Source of the DNA: Cryobacterium sp. Y82 | Lineage (GTDB): Bacteria; Actinomycetota; Actinomycetes; Actinomycetales; Microbacteriaceae | Assembly (NCBI RefSeq): GCF_002929495.1 | Contig: NZ_PJJJ01000023.1 | Coordinates: 1-63,852, forward strand | Direction of reading: 5' to 3' | DNA: 63,852 bases | Shown here: one piece after another, positions 48,485-57,911 of the stretch | Position numbering within the stretch: the stretch's first letter is position 1 | Layout: every line of letters starts with the position of its first letter | Notes under the pieces: generated by a model | Seen by the model: only the letters and a program-made list of their open reading frames with translations | What the model was told of the DNA's origin: nothing | Database searches by the model: none | Program-made: the position numbers and the translations under genes

Positions 48485-49878
48485 CGTTCAATCATTCCGA
48501 CAGCGGAACGCCCGAGAAGGCCTGGCAGGCAGCCCACTTGCCCGATCGGTGCACTTCGCTCGGCGTCAGCGGGCTGGAACGCTTGATTGTTGTGTCGGCG
48601 CATCCCGACGACGAGAGCCTTGGGGTCGGCGGACTCATCGCTCATGTGGCCGGGCTAGGACTGCCGATCATTGTGATTGTGCTGAGCAACGGTGAGGCGT
48701 CGCACCCGAACTCGTCGACCCACGACCCGGCTCGTCTCGCACAGCTTCGCCGCATTGAAGTGACGGATGCCCTCGCCCACCTTGCCCCCAACGCGCAGGT
48801 TCGCCTGTTAGAGCTCCCCGACGGCAAACTTACGGAGAACGTGGATATTGCCGAAGGAGCGATCAACGAGGCTATTGGCGATGCGGGCGACTCGACCTGG
48901 GTGGTGGCGCCGTGGCGAGCCGACGGGCATCCCGATCATGCTGCGGCGAGTTCGGCAGCAGAGCGGGCGGTGCGCACACATCGAGCACGGCTGTTCGAAT
49001 ACCCGATCTGGGCCTGGCACTGGTCGACGCCCGATGACGCGGTGTGGTCTGCCGAAACCGTGCGGGTTTTCGAACTGAAGCCGGCCGAACGTGAGGCCAA
49101 AGCTCGAGCCCTCGCGCTGCATCGCAGCCAAGTGCGGCCCTTGTCGGAATCGCCGGGCGATGAAGCCATCGTTCCGGCCGGCTTTCGGGCGCACTTCGCG
49201 CGAGACTTCGAAACGCTCATTGAGGTGCATGTTCGGCCGAAACCACAACCGGATGCCCACGCTGACCCGAACCAGAGCCTCCCAGCCGGGTATTTCGACA
49301 CCGTCTACTCGTACGGTTCGGACCCGTGGGGTTTCGAGACGCGGTGGTATGAAAAACGCAAGCGGGCGGCCCTTCTCGCAGCACTGCCCCGGCAACGGTT
49401 TGGTGCAGCACTCGAATTGGGATGCTCTACCGGCGTGCTGACCGCCGAGCTGGCCGAGCGTTGTGACACCGTGCTGGGAATCGACCTGGTAGAGCAGCCT
49501 CTCGGCATCGCCAGGCAACGACTGGCCGGCCGGCCCGGAGTGAGTTTTGAACGCCGAGCGCTGCCGGGGGATTGGCCGGAGGGGGAATTTGGGCTGATCG
49601 TGCTGTCGGAGGTGGGATATTACTGCTCGGCCGCTGACCTGCGCCGCTTGCTCGAACGGTGCCGAGCCAGTCTCGCCCCGGGGGGTGCGCTTGTGGCCTG
49701 TCACTGGCGGCATCCGGTGGTGGATTATCCGCTCACCGGAGACGCGGTGCACGCGCAGCTCACCCACGTCGTTGGGCTGCAACGCACGGTGCATCACCTG
49801 GAACGCGATTTCGTCCTCGAAGTCTACGAGCAGCGGCCAGCCCTGTCGGTGGCTCAGCGTGACGGGCTGGTGCCGTGA
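48478..49878 (+). CDS. PIG-L deacetylase-SAM methyltransferase fusion
   Basis: A 466-residue two-domain protein. The N-terminal PIG-L/LmbE-type zinc deacetylase (about 40-250) has VVSAHPDDESLGVGG and APWRADGHPDHAAAS, both zinc motifs. The C-terminal NodS-like methyltransferase (about 275-440) has FDTVYSYGSDPWGFETRWYEKRKR and FGAALELGCSTGVLTAELA (SAM site), then CHWRHPV. Such a fusion would act on an N-acylated sugar or lipid-linked substrate. It lies between an acyl-CoA dehydrogenase-like fragment and a glycosyltransferase fragment, each overlapping it by a few bases, so it is a survivor of a three-gene operon. Confidence 0.88.
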   Translation: MVTFNHSDSGTPEKAWQAAHLPDRCTSLGVSGLERLIVVSAHPDDESLGVGGLIAHVAGLGLPIIVIVLSNGEASHPNSSTHDPARLAQLRRIEVTDALAHLAPNAQVRLLELPDGKLTENVDIAEGAINEAIGDAGDSTWVVAPWRADGHPDHAAASSAAERAVRTHRARLFEYPIWAWHWSTPDDAVWSAETVRVFELKPAEREAKARALALHRSQVRPLSESPGDEAIVPAGFRAHFARDFETLIEVHVRPKPQPDAHADPNQSLPAGYFDTVYSYGSDPWGFETRWYEKRKRAALLAALPRQRFGAALELGCSTGVLTAELAERCDTVLGIDLVEQPLGIARQRLAGRPGVSFERRALPGDWPEGEFGLIVLSEVGYYCSAADLRRLLERCRASLAPGGALVACHWRHPVVDYPLTGDAVHAQLTHVVGLQRTVHHLERDFVLEVYEQRPALSVAQRDGLVP

Positions 49879-50180
49879 CCGGTGCGTCGAGCATCGAAGC
49901 TGCGCGGATCAAAGATGTGGTGATCGTCGTGCCCGTGCGCGATGAAGAGGTGCTGTTGCCGCGCTGTTTGAATGCGCTGAGCGTGGCGATCGACGAACTG
50001 TGCGCCGTACCCGAGCCGGAACGACCACGAGTGGGTGTGCTTCTGGTGCTCGATCACTGCACCGACCTGTCGTCACGGGGCGCCGCGAACTGGAGTGCCT
50101 TCCGGCGCCTGGAGATTAACGCCGGAGCCGTTGGTGTGGCTCGTCGCGAGGGCATTCGGCAAGCGCTGGGGTACGGGCCG
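49875..50180 (+). pseudogene. Family 2 glycosyltransferase, N-terminal fragment
   Basis: GTG at 49875 overlaps the fusion gene stop (GTGA). The first 100 residues are typical GT2: KDVVIVVPVRDEEVLLPRCLNAL, RVGVLLVLDHCTDLS and NAGAVGVARREGIRQALG. After that the expected DxD region and the rest of the enzyme are missing and the frame runs into the aldo/keto reductase gene. Another frame (about 50180-50275) ends in a 31-residue tail of unknown origin. Deletion of most of the gene is the simplest view. Confidence 0.75.
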
Positions 50181-50279
50181 ACTGCTACCTCGCTGATTCC
50201 GGTGCTGACATCTGGGCGGCTTTGCCGGTTATCAACGAGACCACGTCGATGTGGAAAAGAAAAGTGGGATCATAATCAG

Positions 50280-51305
50280 ATGACCTATCTTCCGAATGAA
50301 TCCCGTTACGAGTCCATGCCCTATCGTCGCGCCGGGCGCAGTGGCCTCAAACTTCCCGCCATTTCGCTTGGTCTGTGGCAGAACTTTGGCGATGACAAGC
50401 CGCTCGCAACGCAGCGAGCTATTCTCCGCCGGGCCTTCGACCTCGGCATCACCCACTTCGACCTGGCCAACAATTACGGTCCGCCCTATGGTTCGGCCGA
50501 AACGAACTTCGGCCAGCTGTTTCGCGAGGACTTCGCGGCGCACCGTGATGAGGTCGTGCTCTCGACCAAGGCCGGCTACGACATGTGGCCGGGCCCGTAT
50601 GGAAACTTCGGAAGCCGCAAATACCTGTTGTCGAGCCTCGACCAGTCGCTCTCGCGCATGGGCGTTGACTATGTCGACATTTTCTACTCCCACCGCGCCG
50701 ATCCCGACACACCGCTCGAAGAGACGATGGGGGCACTGCACACCGCTGTCACGAGCGGTCGCGCCCTCTACGCCGGAATCTCGTCGTACTCGCCCGAACG
50801 CACCCGCGAAGCGGCCGCGATTCTGGCCGACCTCGGCACCCCGCTGCTGATTCACCAGCCCTCGTACTCGATGTTCAACCGGTGGGTCGAGGACGATCTG
50901 CTCAACACGCTCGACGACATCGGCGCGGGCTGCATCGCGTTCTCGCCGCTGGCCCAGGGGCTGCTCACCGACCGGTACCTCGGGGGCATCCCGGCGGACT
51001 CGCGCGTGGCGCGCGAGGGCTCGGCGAAAAAATCCATGGTGACCGCGGAGGCGCTGACCCATATCCGCGCCTTGACCGAGATCGCCTCCGGTCGTGGACA
51101 GTCACTGGCCCAGCTGGCCTTGGCCTGGGTGCTGCGCAATTCCGAGGTGACGAGCGCCCTGATTGGGGCGTCGTCGGTGGCGCAGCTCGAGGCGAATGTG
51201 GGGGCGCTGCACAACCTCGACTTCACCGCTGAGGAACTGACCGCCATCGACGAGCACGCCGTCGACAATGGAATCAACCTGTGGGCGGCATCGAGCGCGG
51301 TCTAG
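50280..51305 (+). CDS. Aldo/keto reductase (YghZ/glyceraldehyde-3-phosphate reductase-like)
   Basis: A 341-residue NADPH-dependent TIM-barrel reductase. GRSGLKLPAISLGLWQNFGDDKP and GITHFDLANNYGPPYGSAETNFG (catalytic Asp and Tyr), LSTKAGYDMWPGPYG (Lys), YSHRADPDTPLEETMGALH (His) and IGASSVAQLEANVGAL (cofactor loop) are all present. The GPPYGSAETNFG string is typical of the YghZ group. The ribosome-binding site is weak. Its frame is continuous with the glycosyltransferase fragment upstream, but the two are unrelated. Confidence 0.92.
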   Translation: MTYLPNESRYESMPYRRAGRSGLKLPAISLGLWQNFGDDKPLATQRAILRRAFDLGITHFDLANNYGPPYGSAETNFGQLFREDFAAHRDEVVLSTKAGYDMWPGPYGNFGSRKYLLSSLDQSLSRMGVDYVDIFYSHRADPDTPLEETMGALHTAVTSGRALYAGISSYSPERTREAAAILADLGTPLLIHQPSYSMFNRWVEDDLLNTLDDIGAGCIAFSPLAQGLLTDRYLGGIPADSRVAREGSAKKSMVTAEALTHIRALTEIASGRGQSLAQLALAWVLRNSEVTSALIGASSVAQLEANVGALHNLDFTAEELTAIDEHAVDNGINLWAASSAV

Positions 51306-53993
51306 TCAGGGCTCCAGCAGGCCTCTAATGTCGTCGGCGGTGAGCGCGGTGCTAAACATGGCGTCGTCGTCGAGCACAGCGCTGAACAGTTGTGATTTTT
51401 GCTTCTGGAGCGCCACGACCTTCTCCTCGATGGTGCCGGTTGCGACGAGCCGGTACACCATGACGTTGCGGGTCTGGCCGATGCGGTGGGTGCGGTCGAT
51501 GGCCTGCGCCTCGGTTTGCGGGTTCCACCAAGGGTCGAGCAGAAAAACGTAGTCGGCTTCGGTCAGATTGAGACCGAAGCCGCCGGCCTTGAGACTGATC
51601 AGGAACACCGGAGCCGCACCGTTTTTGAACCGGTCGATCACTTCGCTGCGCCGCTGCGTCGACCCGTCGAGGTAGCAATACGGAACGCCCTGCGCGTCGA
51701 GCCGGGCGGCGGCGAGCTTCAAAAATGACGTGAACTGGCTGAAGATGAGCGCCTTATGTCCCTCGGCGATGACGTCGTCGAGCTGTTCGAACAGGGCGTC
51801 GAGCTTGCTCGAACGCACGCCCGCATACTTCTTGTCAACAAGGGAGGCGTCGAGGCTCAGCAGCCGCAGCAGGGTGAGCGAGCGAAAAATGATAAACCGG
51901 TTCTTGTCGAGTTCTTCGATCAAACCGTAGAGCTTCTGCCGTTCCCGCTGCAGAAACGTATCGTAGAGCTTCTGGTGCGCCGGGTTCAGCGCGATCTGCA
52001 GCTCCTGTTCCTGCTTGGGCGGCAGGTCACGGGCCACGACGTCTTTGGTGCGGCGCAGAATCAGCGGGCGGATGCGTCGTCGCAGCTTCGCGAGCCGCTC
52101 GGGGTTTTCACCCCGGGTCACCGGTCGAACGTAGTCCTCGATGAATTTGCGGGATGATGCAAACAGGCCCGGTGCGACGACGCTGAACAGCGACCACAGG
52201 TCCATCAGGTTGTTCTCGAGCGGAGTGCCCGTGATGGCCAGTTTGAACGGTGTGTTCAGCTCCTTCGCGCAGGCATAGGCACGGCTCATGCGGTTCTTTA
52301 TGAATTGCGCCTCATCGAGGATGAGGCCGGCCCAGGCCACCGCCTGGTACGCGTCGAAATCGAGGCGGAACAACGCGTACGACGTGATGAGCACGTCAAC
52401 GTCGGTGGCGGCATCCGCTATGAGCGTGCCGCTTTTCACCTCCGTTGCTGTGAGGGTTCGCACCCGCAGTCCGGGGGCGAATCGAGTCGCCTCGTTTCGC
52501 CAGTTCGCCACAACGGATGTCGGCGCCACGACCAGAAATGGCCCCGGCCCCGAGACACTCGCGTGCACCAGCAGCGCCAGGGTCTGCAGTGTTTTACCGA
52601 GCCCCATGTCGTCGGCGAGTACCCCGCCCAGCTGATGCTTCCAGAGAAATGCGAGCCAGGCAAACCCCTCCTCCTGGTAAGGGCGCAGGGTGGCGCGGAC
52701 GCCGCCCGGAAGTGGAGTCGGGTCAATGCCGGCCAGATCTTTGAGGCCCGCGGCGGCCGCCCGCCAGGACACCGCCGGCACTGTCTCGTCGGCGAGATCC
52801 TCGAAATCGCTCCATAAACTAGCCTGGTACCGGCTGATGCGCAGGCCGGTTTCCCACTCCTGCAGTGCGCGGGCCTCGTTGATGAGTTCGTGCAGCTGCT
52901 TGAACTCGGGGCTCTGCAAAGGGAGATAGCTGTTGTCGACCAGCTTCAGGCGGGTCAGCCCCTTCGCCAGCGCTTTGAACAGCGGGCCGAAGGGCACGGT
53001 GATCGCGCCGACCGTTACGATCACGCCAAGGTCGAACCAGTCACGCTGGTCGGTCTCCACCGTCGTGATCACGAGGTGCGGCGTTTCGGTGCGCTCGAAG
53101 TTGTCGGGCAGTACCTCGGGAAACCGTACCGAGGCATCCGTGCTGGTGATGGCGACCGTGCGCTGCAGCGTCGGGTAAATGGTGCCGAGAAACTCGGTCG
53201 TGTCGGCCGCTGGAACACTGGCCGCATCGACCTGCCCGACGAGGTGCCGCTGCTCGCGGTTCAGCGGGCCGGCGGTCGGTGCGAGCGTGAACACGGTCGG
53301 CAGGCCGAACCGCACACTGTAGAGGCCGTGGCCGGCGATGATTCCGGCGGCCTCGAGCGGATGGTCCTCCCCGTCGATGTGGAGGCGGGCTTGCAGGGTT
53401 ACCGGGCCGGCGGCATCCGTTCGAGAGGCGTCGAGGCTGATCTCGGCGACCGAACCGACCCGAACGACGACGTTCTTTTTGGTGCCGACAAAGCCGATGC
53501 CGAGCTGTTCGGCTTCCCGCAGCAGCGGCCAGAGCAGCGGGCTGGTGAAGTTGTCGAGGTAGATCCAGTCGGTTTCCTGGCTCGTGTACACCTCGCGCAC
53601 GGCCTTGTAGAGTGCGGCGAACTGCGAGATCCAGCGGTGGTGTTCGGGGTCGAGGTTGAACCGGTTCAGCTGAAAGGTGAGGTGGCTCCAGGTGACGTTG
53701 CTGCGCACCCAGTTGCCGTTCGCATTGTGAATGACCGGCCGCACGCCGAGCCGAAACTCGCCGTGGCCGGACTCGAGCGCTTTCACCGGTTTGGCGGTCG
53801 GCCCACGCCAGCGGTCATTCGTGCGCGGAGTCTGCTCGCGCAGCTCAAACTGCAGCCCCATCGGCACTTTCGGGCCGGTGGCCGGCGGTCGCGGTTGCCC
53901 GAAATTACCGATCCGGGGCAGAGCGGATGCTGGCTGCTCCGGCGCCTGCACCAGCCGCTTCCATGCCGGGGTCAGGTCTGGCCCGTTCGGCAT
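51306..53993 (-). CDS. SNF2 family DEAD/DEAH helicase
   Basis: An 895-residue ATPase. An N-terminal bacterial SNF2 region (about 1-400) precedes the helicase core: LADDMGLGKTLQTLAL (motif I, about 465), VVAPTSVVANWRNEATRF (Ia), LILDEAQFIKN (II), ITGTPLENNLMDLWSLF (III), VFLISLKAGGFGLNLTEADYVFLLDPWWNPQTEAQAIDRTHRIGQ (V-VI). These enzymes remodel nucleoprotein complexes; the role in bacteria is mostly unclear. No SWIM zinc-finger protein lies adjacent. It ends 5 bp from the prolyl oligopeptidase gene, in the same direction. Confidence 0.93.
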   Translation of the reverse strand: MPNGPDLTPAWKRLVQAPEQPASALPRIGNFGQPRPPATGPKVPMGLQFELREQTPRTNDRWRGPTAKPVKALESGHGEFRLGVRPVIHNANGNWVRSNVTWSHLTFQLNRFNLDPEHHRWISQFAALYKAVREVYTSQETDWIYLDNFTSPLLWPLLREAEQLGIGFVGTKKNVVVRVGSVAEISLDASRTDAAGPVTLQARLHIDGEDHPLEAAGIIAGHGLYSVRFGLPTVFTLAPTAGPLNREQRHLVGQVDAASVPAADTTEFLGTIYPTLQRTVAITSTDASVRFPEVLPDNFERTETPHLVITTVETDQRDWFDLGVIVTVGAITVPFGPLFKALAKGLTRLKLVDNSYLPLQSPEFKQLHELINEARALQEWETGLRISRYQASLWSDFEDLADETVPAVSWRAAAAGLKDLAGIDPTPLPGGVRATLRPYQEEGFAWLAFLWKHQLGGVLADDMGLGKTLQTLALLVHASVSGPGPFLVVAPTSVVANWRNEATRFAPGLRVRTLTATEVKSGTLIADAATDVDVLITSYALFRLDFDAYQAVAWAGLILDEAQFIKNRMSRAYACAKELNTPFKLAITGTPLENNLMDLWSLFSVVAPGLFASSRKFIEDYVRPVTRGENPERLAKLRRRIRPLILRRTKDVVARDLPPKQEQELQIALNPAHQKLYDTFLQRERQKLYGLIEELDKNRFIIFRSLTLLRLLSLDASLVDKKYAGVRSSKLDALFEQLDDVIAEGHKALIFSQFTSFLKLAAARLDAQGVPYCYLDGSTQRRSEVIDRFKNGAAPVFLISLKAGGFGLNLTEADYVFLLDPWWNPQTEAQAIDRTHRIGQTRNVMVYRLVATGTIEEKVVALQKQKSQLFSAVLDDDAMFSTALTADDIRGLLEP

Positions 53994-53997
53994 TCCC

Positions 53998-56145
53998 CTA
54001 GCTGTCGCTCTCAGATGGATTCAGGCCAGCGGCGCCCAGCACCCAGGCGTAGTTGAACGCGCGCTCATGCCACGCACTGTAGCGACCGGAAACTCCGCCG
54101 TGGCCGGCCGACATCTCGGTCTTGAGGAGGGCATCCGCTCCGACTTCGCGCAGCTTAGCCACCCACTTGGCCGGCTCGACGTAGAGAACGCGGGTGTCGT
54201 TCAGGCTGGTCACGGCGAGAATTAGCGGGTAGGCGACGGCGCGCACATTCTCGACCGGAGAATATGACTTCATATAGGCGTACACCTCGGCATCGTGCAG
54301 GGGATCGCCCCACTCGTCCCATTCGATCACGGTTAGCGGCAGTGACGGGTCAAGAATGGAGGTAAGAGCGTCGACGAATGGAACCTCGGCGAGAATGCCG
54401 GCGAACAGCTCGGGCGCAAGGTTCGCGACGGCGCCCATGAGCAGTCCGCCGGCGCTGCCACCCTCGGCGACCAGTTGGTCTGGGGTCGTGAAGCCCGCGT
54501 CGATGACGTGCCGGGCGCAACTCACGAAGTCGGTGAAGGTGTTGCGCTTGGTCAGGGTTTTGCCGGTTTCGTACCAGGTTCGGCCGAGTTCGCCGCCGCC
54601 GCGCACGTGCGCGATGGCGAAGATCATGCCGCGGTCGAGCAGGCTGAGCCGGGCGATACCGAATCCGGGGTCGATGCTGTGCTCGTACGATCCATAGCCG
54701 TAGAGCAGCGTCGGCGCCGGGGTGCCGGGCGTGACGAGGTCGCGGCGGTAGACCAGTGAAATCGGTACCCGGGTGCCGTCTTTTGCGGTCGCCCACTCGC
54801 GGCGCTGTTCGTACAGTGTCGGGTCATAGCCGCCGAGCACCGGCTGCTGCTTGAGCAGGCGGCGCTCGCCGGTAGCCACGACGAGGTCGTAGACCGTTGA
54901 CGGGGTGACAAAGCTTGTGAAGCCGAATCGAAGGGTCGGCTGCGTCCACTCCGGGTTGCCGGCGGAGCCGACGGCGAACAATGGCTCGTCGAATTCAAGC
55001 TCGGTGAGTCCTTTCGCGTCGTGCCGGTCGATGGCGAGGCGGGTAAGGCCGTCCCTGCGGTACTCCACGACGAGAAAGTCAGCGAACGCGTCGACGCTTT
55101 CGAGGCGGATCTGTGGGTCGTGCGGCAGCAGCATGCGCTGGGTGCCCTGCGGATCTCGTGCTGCAACACTGACCAGCTCGAAATTGACCGCGCCGCCGCC
55201 GTTATGCACGATCAGCAGGCGGTCTTCACCGTCGATGATGGCGTGCTCAACATCGTATTCGGTGTTGTCGTGCCGGGGCCAGACCACGGTGAAGTCACCG
55301 GTGGGGTCGCTCGCATCGAGCAGCCAGGATTCGGTGGTGACGCTCGAGCCAGCCTCAATCACGAGGAATTTGCGGCTGCGAGTGATGCCGACGCCGACCC
55401 AGAACCGTTCATCGGGTTCGTGAAAGATGCTGGTGTCGGTGTCTCGTGCGGCGCCGATTTCGTGCCGCCACACGGTGTCGGGGCGCCAGGCGTCGTCGAC
55501 GGTGGTGTAGAAGAGGTAGCGTCCACTCGGGTCGAACAGGGCGCCGGCGCTCGTGTTCGGAATAGTGTCTGGCAGGTTCTCGCCGCTCGCGATGGTGCGT
55601 ATCCGGATCGTATAGCGTTCGTCGCCCTCGATATCGACGGCGTAGAGCAGTTGAGTGCCGTCGTCGCTGAGGTCGAAGCTGCCGAGCGAAAAGAAGTCGT
55701 GGCCTTCGGCTTCGACGTTGTCATCGAGCAGGATCTGCTCGCCGGCCAGGCCGATCTGGTCGCCGCTGATGAGTGGCGCGGCCCAGTCGCCCTGGTCGTT
55801 GATCGGCGCGCGACAGTGAATGCCGTACTCCTGGCCCTCGACCGTGCGGGTGTAGTACCAGTAGTTTCCGCGGCGCACCGGAACACTTAGGTCGGTCTCC
55901 TGGGTGCGGGATTTAATCTCGTCGAAAATCTGCTGCCGGAGCGGTTCCTGATTCTGGGTGCGGGCCATCGTATAGCTGTTCTCGGCCTCGAGATGGGCGA
56001 GGACCTCGGGGCTGTCCTTATCGCGCAACCACTCGTAGTCGTCAATGTAGACGTCGTTGTGGTGAACGCGCCGGTGCGGCTTCTTTACGGCGAGGGGGGC
56101 GGTGTGCGGGGCGGCGACGGGGGGAGTGATCGGGCCAGAGGTCAT
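53998..56145 (-). CDS. ptrB: S9 family prolyl oligopeptidase (oligopeptidase B-like)
   Basis: A 715-residue serine oligopeptidase. The N-terminal beta-propeller (about 60-420) is followed by an alpha/beta hydrolase domain. The catalytic triad is visible: EGGSAGGLLMG (Ser, near 550), TSLNDTRVLY (Asp) and GHGGVSGR (His). EYGIHCR and LLDDNVEAEGHDFFSLGSFDLSDDGTQLLYAVD are typical of oligopeptidase B. It cleaves short cytosolic peptides, probably after basic residues. The ATG at 56145 is chosen because earlier codons are not conserved. Confidence 0.92.
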   Translation of the reverse strand: MTSGPITPPVAAPHTAPLAVKKPHRRVHHNDVYIDDYEWLRDKDSPEVLAHLEAENSYTMARTQNQEPLRQQIFDEIKSRTQETDLSVPVRRGNYWYYTRTVEGQEYGIHCRAPINDQGDWAAPLISGDQIGLAGEQILLDDNVEAEGHDFFSLGSFDLSDDGTQLLYAVDIEGDERYTIRIRTIASGENLPDTIPNTSAGALFDPSGRYLFYTTVDDAWRPDTVWRHEIGAARDTDTSIFHEPDERFWVGVGITRSRKFLVIEAGSSVTTESWLLDASDPTGDFTVVWPRHDNTEYDVEHAIIDGEDRLLIVHNGGGAVNFELVSVAARDPQGTQRMLLPHDPQIRLESVDAFADFLVVEYRRDGLTRLAIDRHDAKGLTELEFDEPLFAVGSAGNPEWTQPTLRFGFTSFVTPSTVYDLVVATGERRLLKQQPVLGGYDPTLYEQRREWATAKDGTRVPISLVYRRDLVTPGTPAPTLLYGYGSYEHSIDPGFGIARLSLLDRGMIFAIAHVRGGGELGRTWYETGKTLTKRNTFTDFVSCARHVIDAGFTTPDQLVAEGGSAGGLLMGAVANLAPELFAGILAEVPFVDALTSILDPSLPLTVIEWDEWGDPLHDAEVYAYMKSYSPVENVRAVAYPLILAVTSLNDTRVLYVEPAKWVAKLREVGADALLKTEMSAGHGGVSGRYSAWHERAFNYAWVLGAAGLNPSESDS

Positions 56146-56299
56146 TGCTCCAGCGTAGTTTGTGAGGCCGACACTCCACGCGCCCGTTTGCTCCGGGCGT
56201 TTCAAATCAACCGGTTGGCGGCTCTCTCGGATCGTAGACAACTCGTCAAAAACGTCAGTATAATGTCGAGTTTCTCTCGTGTTTAGGTGTGGTTTGGGC

Positions 56300-56305
56300 T
56301 ATAAT
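56300..56305 (+). promoter_or_regulatory. -10 element of DUF222-HNH copy 2
   Basis: TATAAT, 25 bp before the ATG at 56331, with GAAGGAGG between. CTCTCGTGTTTAGG upstream and the spacing are the same as in copy 1, so the promoter region travelled with or was conserved in both copies. Confidence 0.65.
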
Positions 56306-56330
56306 TGTGGGTGAAGGAGGCACCGCCGCC

Positions 56331-57864
56331 ATGACCCTCGCCGCCCCGCCCGCCGCATCCGACTCCATGCCGGAGCCATCGTTTTCCCGGGTCGAGGTCA
56401 TTCTTCAGGCCGACGCCTTGTTGGCCTCGGTTGTGGACGGGGTGCGGTTCGGTCAGCTCGACGACAGCGAGGCCGTCGCGGTCATGGCCGCCCTTGAGTG
56501 TCTCGGTCGCAAGGTTGATGGCGCAAGACTACGAGCCACCACCGACATCGGTGCCCGCGCCGAAACCGACCTCGGCAGTGGGTCGCTGGCTTACAAAAAC
56601 GGATGCCGCAACCGGGTCGATTTCATCACCCAACTCGCCGGCATCTCCGCCCGCGAAGCCAAACGCCGCCTCAAACTCGGCGAGACCGCCGTGGAACGCA
56701 CCCCCCCTTGGACCGCCCGTGCCCGCCCGCTACTCGACCATCGCCGACGGCCTCAGCAGCGGTGAGCTCGGTCTCGAGTCGGCGGAGATCATCGCCACCA
56801 CGCTCACCGCGCTGCAGGGACGGGTCGGGCAAGACGACCTTGACCGGGTCGAACGCGCCCTCGTCGCGTCGGCAACCGGCGCCATCACTGCGGAAACGGC
56901 CGGGCTACCCGGCGCGGGGATCCGTTTCGCGCCCGACCTGCTGCGGGCGCAGGCATTGGAATGGCAGGGCCGGCTCGACCCTGACGGCGTCGCCCCCAAC
57001 GACGACGCCGTCGAAGCGAAAAGCACTCTCACCTTCGGGCTGCTCCGCAACGGGCTCTACCCACTACGCGCCGACGTCACCCCAGAACTCCGCGGCATCA
57101 TGGACACCCTGTTTGACACGCACCTGTCGGCCCGGTCGACCACGCCGCGGTTTGTGCCGACTGAGATGCTCGACGGCACGGCCGGCACCGGCACCGGCCT
57201 TGGCACCGGCACCGAGCCGTTCAGCGACGAACCATTCAGCGGCGACACCCGGTTCGACGGCGACCGCCGCACGGGCGGGGAGAAACGCGCTGACATCCTC
57301 CGCTCCATCTTCGAATCCGCCGCACGCGACCCACACACACCGACCATGGGCGGAGCCGCCCCCACTGTGATGGTGCACATCAATGCGGTCGACCTCGAAC
57401 AGGGCCGTGGCGTGGGTTGGATCGACGGCGTCGAAGCCCCCATCAGCTTCCGCCGAGTGAGCGAACTCATCTGCGCCGGCGGGTACCAACAGGTACTACT
57501 CGGCGAGAACGGCGACGTGCTCTGCCTCGGCGACAAAGTCCGTTGCTTCAGCACTAAGCAGCGCGCGGCGATCGCCGCCCGTGACGAGGGTTGCGTCATT
57601 CCCGGCTGCACCATCCCGGCCCGCTGGTGCGAAGTACACCACGTCATCCCGTGGCAACAGAACGGGCCCACCAACATCGACAACGGAACCCTTCTCTGCT
57701 GGTACCACCACCACACCATCGACACCGCCGGATGGAAAATCCGCATGGTCGGTGGAAGACCCCAAGTGCGGGGGCCACTGCTCTGGGACCCCACCCAAAC
57801 CTGGCGACCCGCCCACAGCCACCGCGCCAACATCCCCAGCGCGGATCCACCCTGGCGCACGTAG
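56331..57864 (+). pseudogene. DUF222-HNH endonuclease, copy 2, frameshifted at a C7 run
   Basis: The 5' part reads in the same frame as copy 1 to about residue 124 and then stops soon after. The remainder (GPPVPARYSTIADGLSSGELG to the HNH motif CVIPGCTIPARWCEVHHVIPW, then DNGTLLCWYHHHTID) lies in another frame. The switch is at seven C residues (56701-56707); six would restore one full-length reading frame equivalent to copy 1. Everything else, including active-site residues, is intact. It is a recent frameshift, a slippage-prone switch or a sequencing error. Confidence 0.88.
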
Positions 57865-57911
57865 GTTCATATCGCGTGTAGCGTGGAGCGTGGAGCGGGT
57901 CGAGGTGCAGA

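Noticed and set aside
49875..51305. One long protein joining glycosyltransferase and aldo/keto reductase
   Set aside because: The frame is continuous by chance: the GT2 part ends abruptly and the reductase has its own start and complete domain.
52890..54056. 388-codon plus-strand frame
   Set aside because: It is antisense to the SNF2 helicase and has Arg/Gly-rich, non-protein-like composition.
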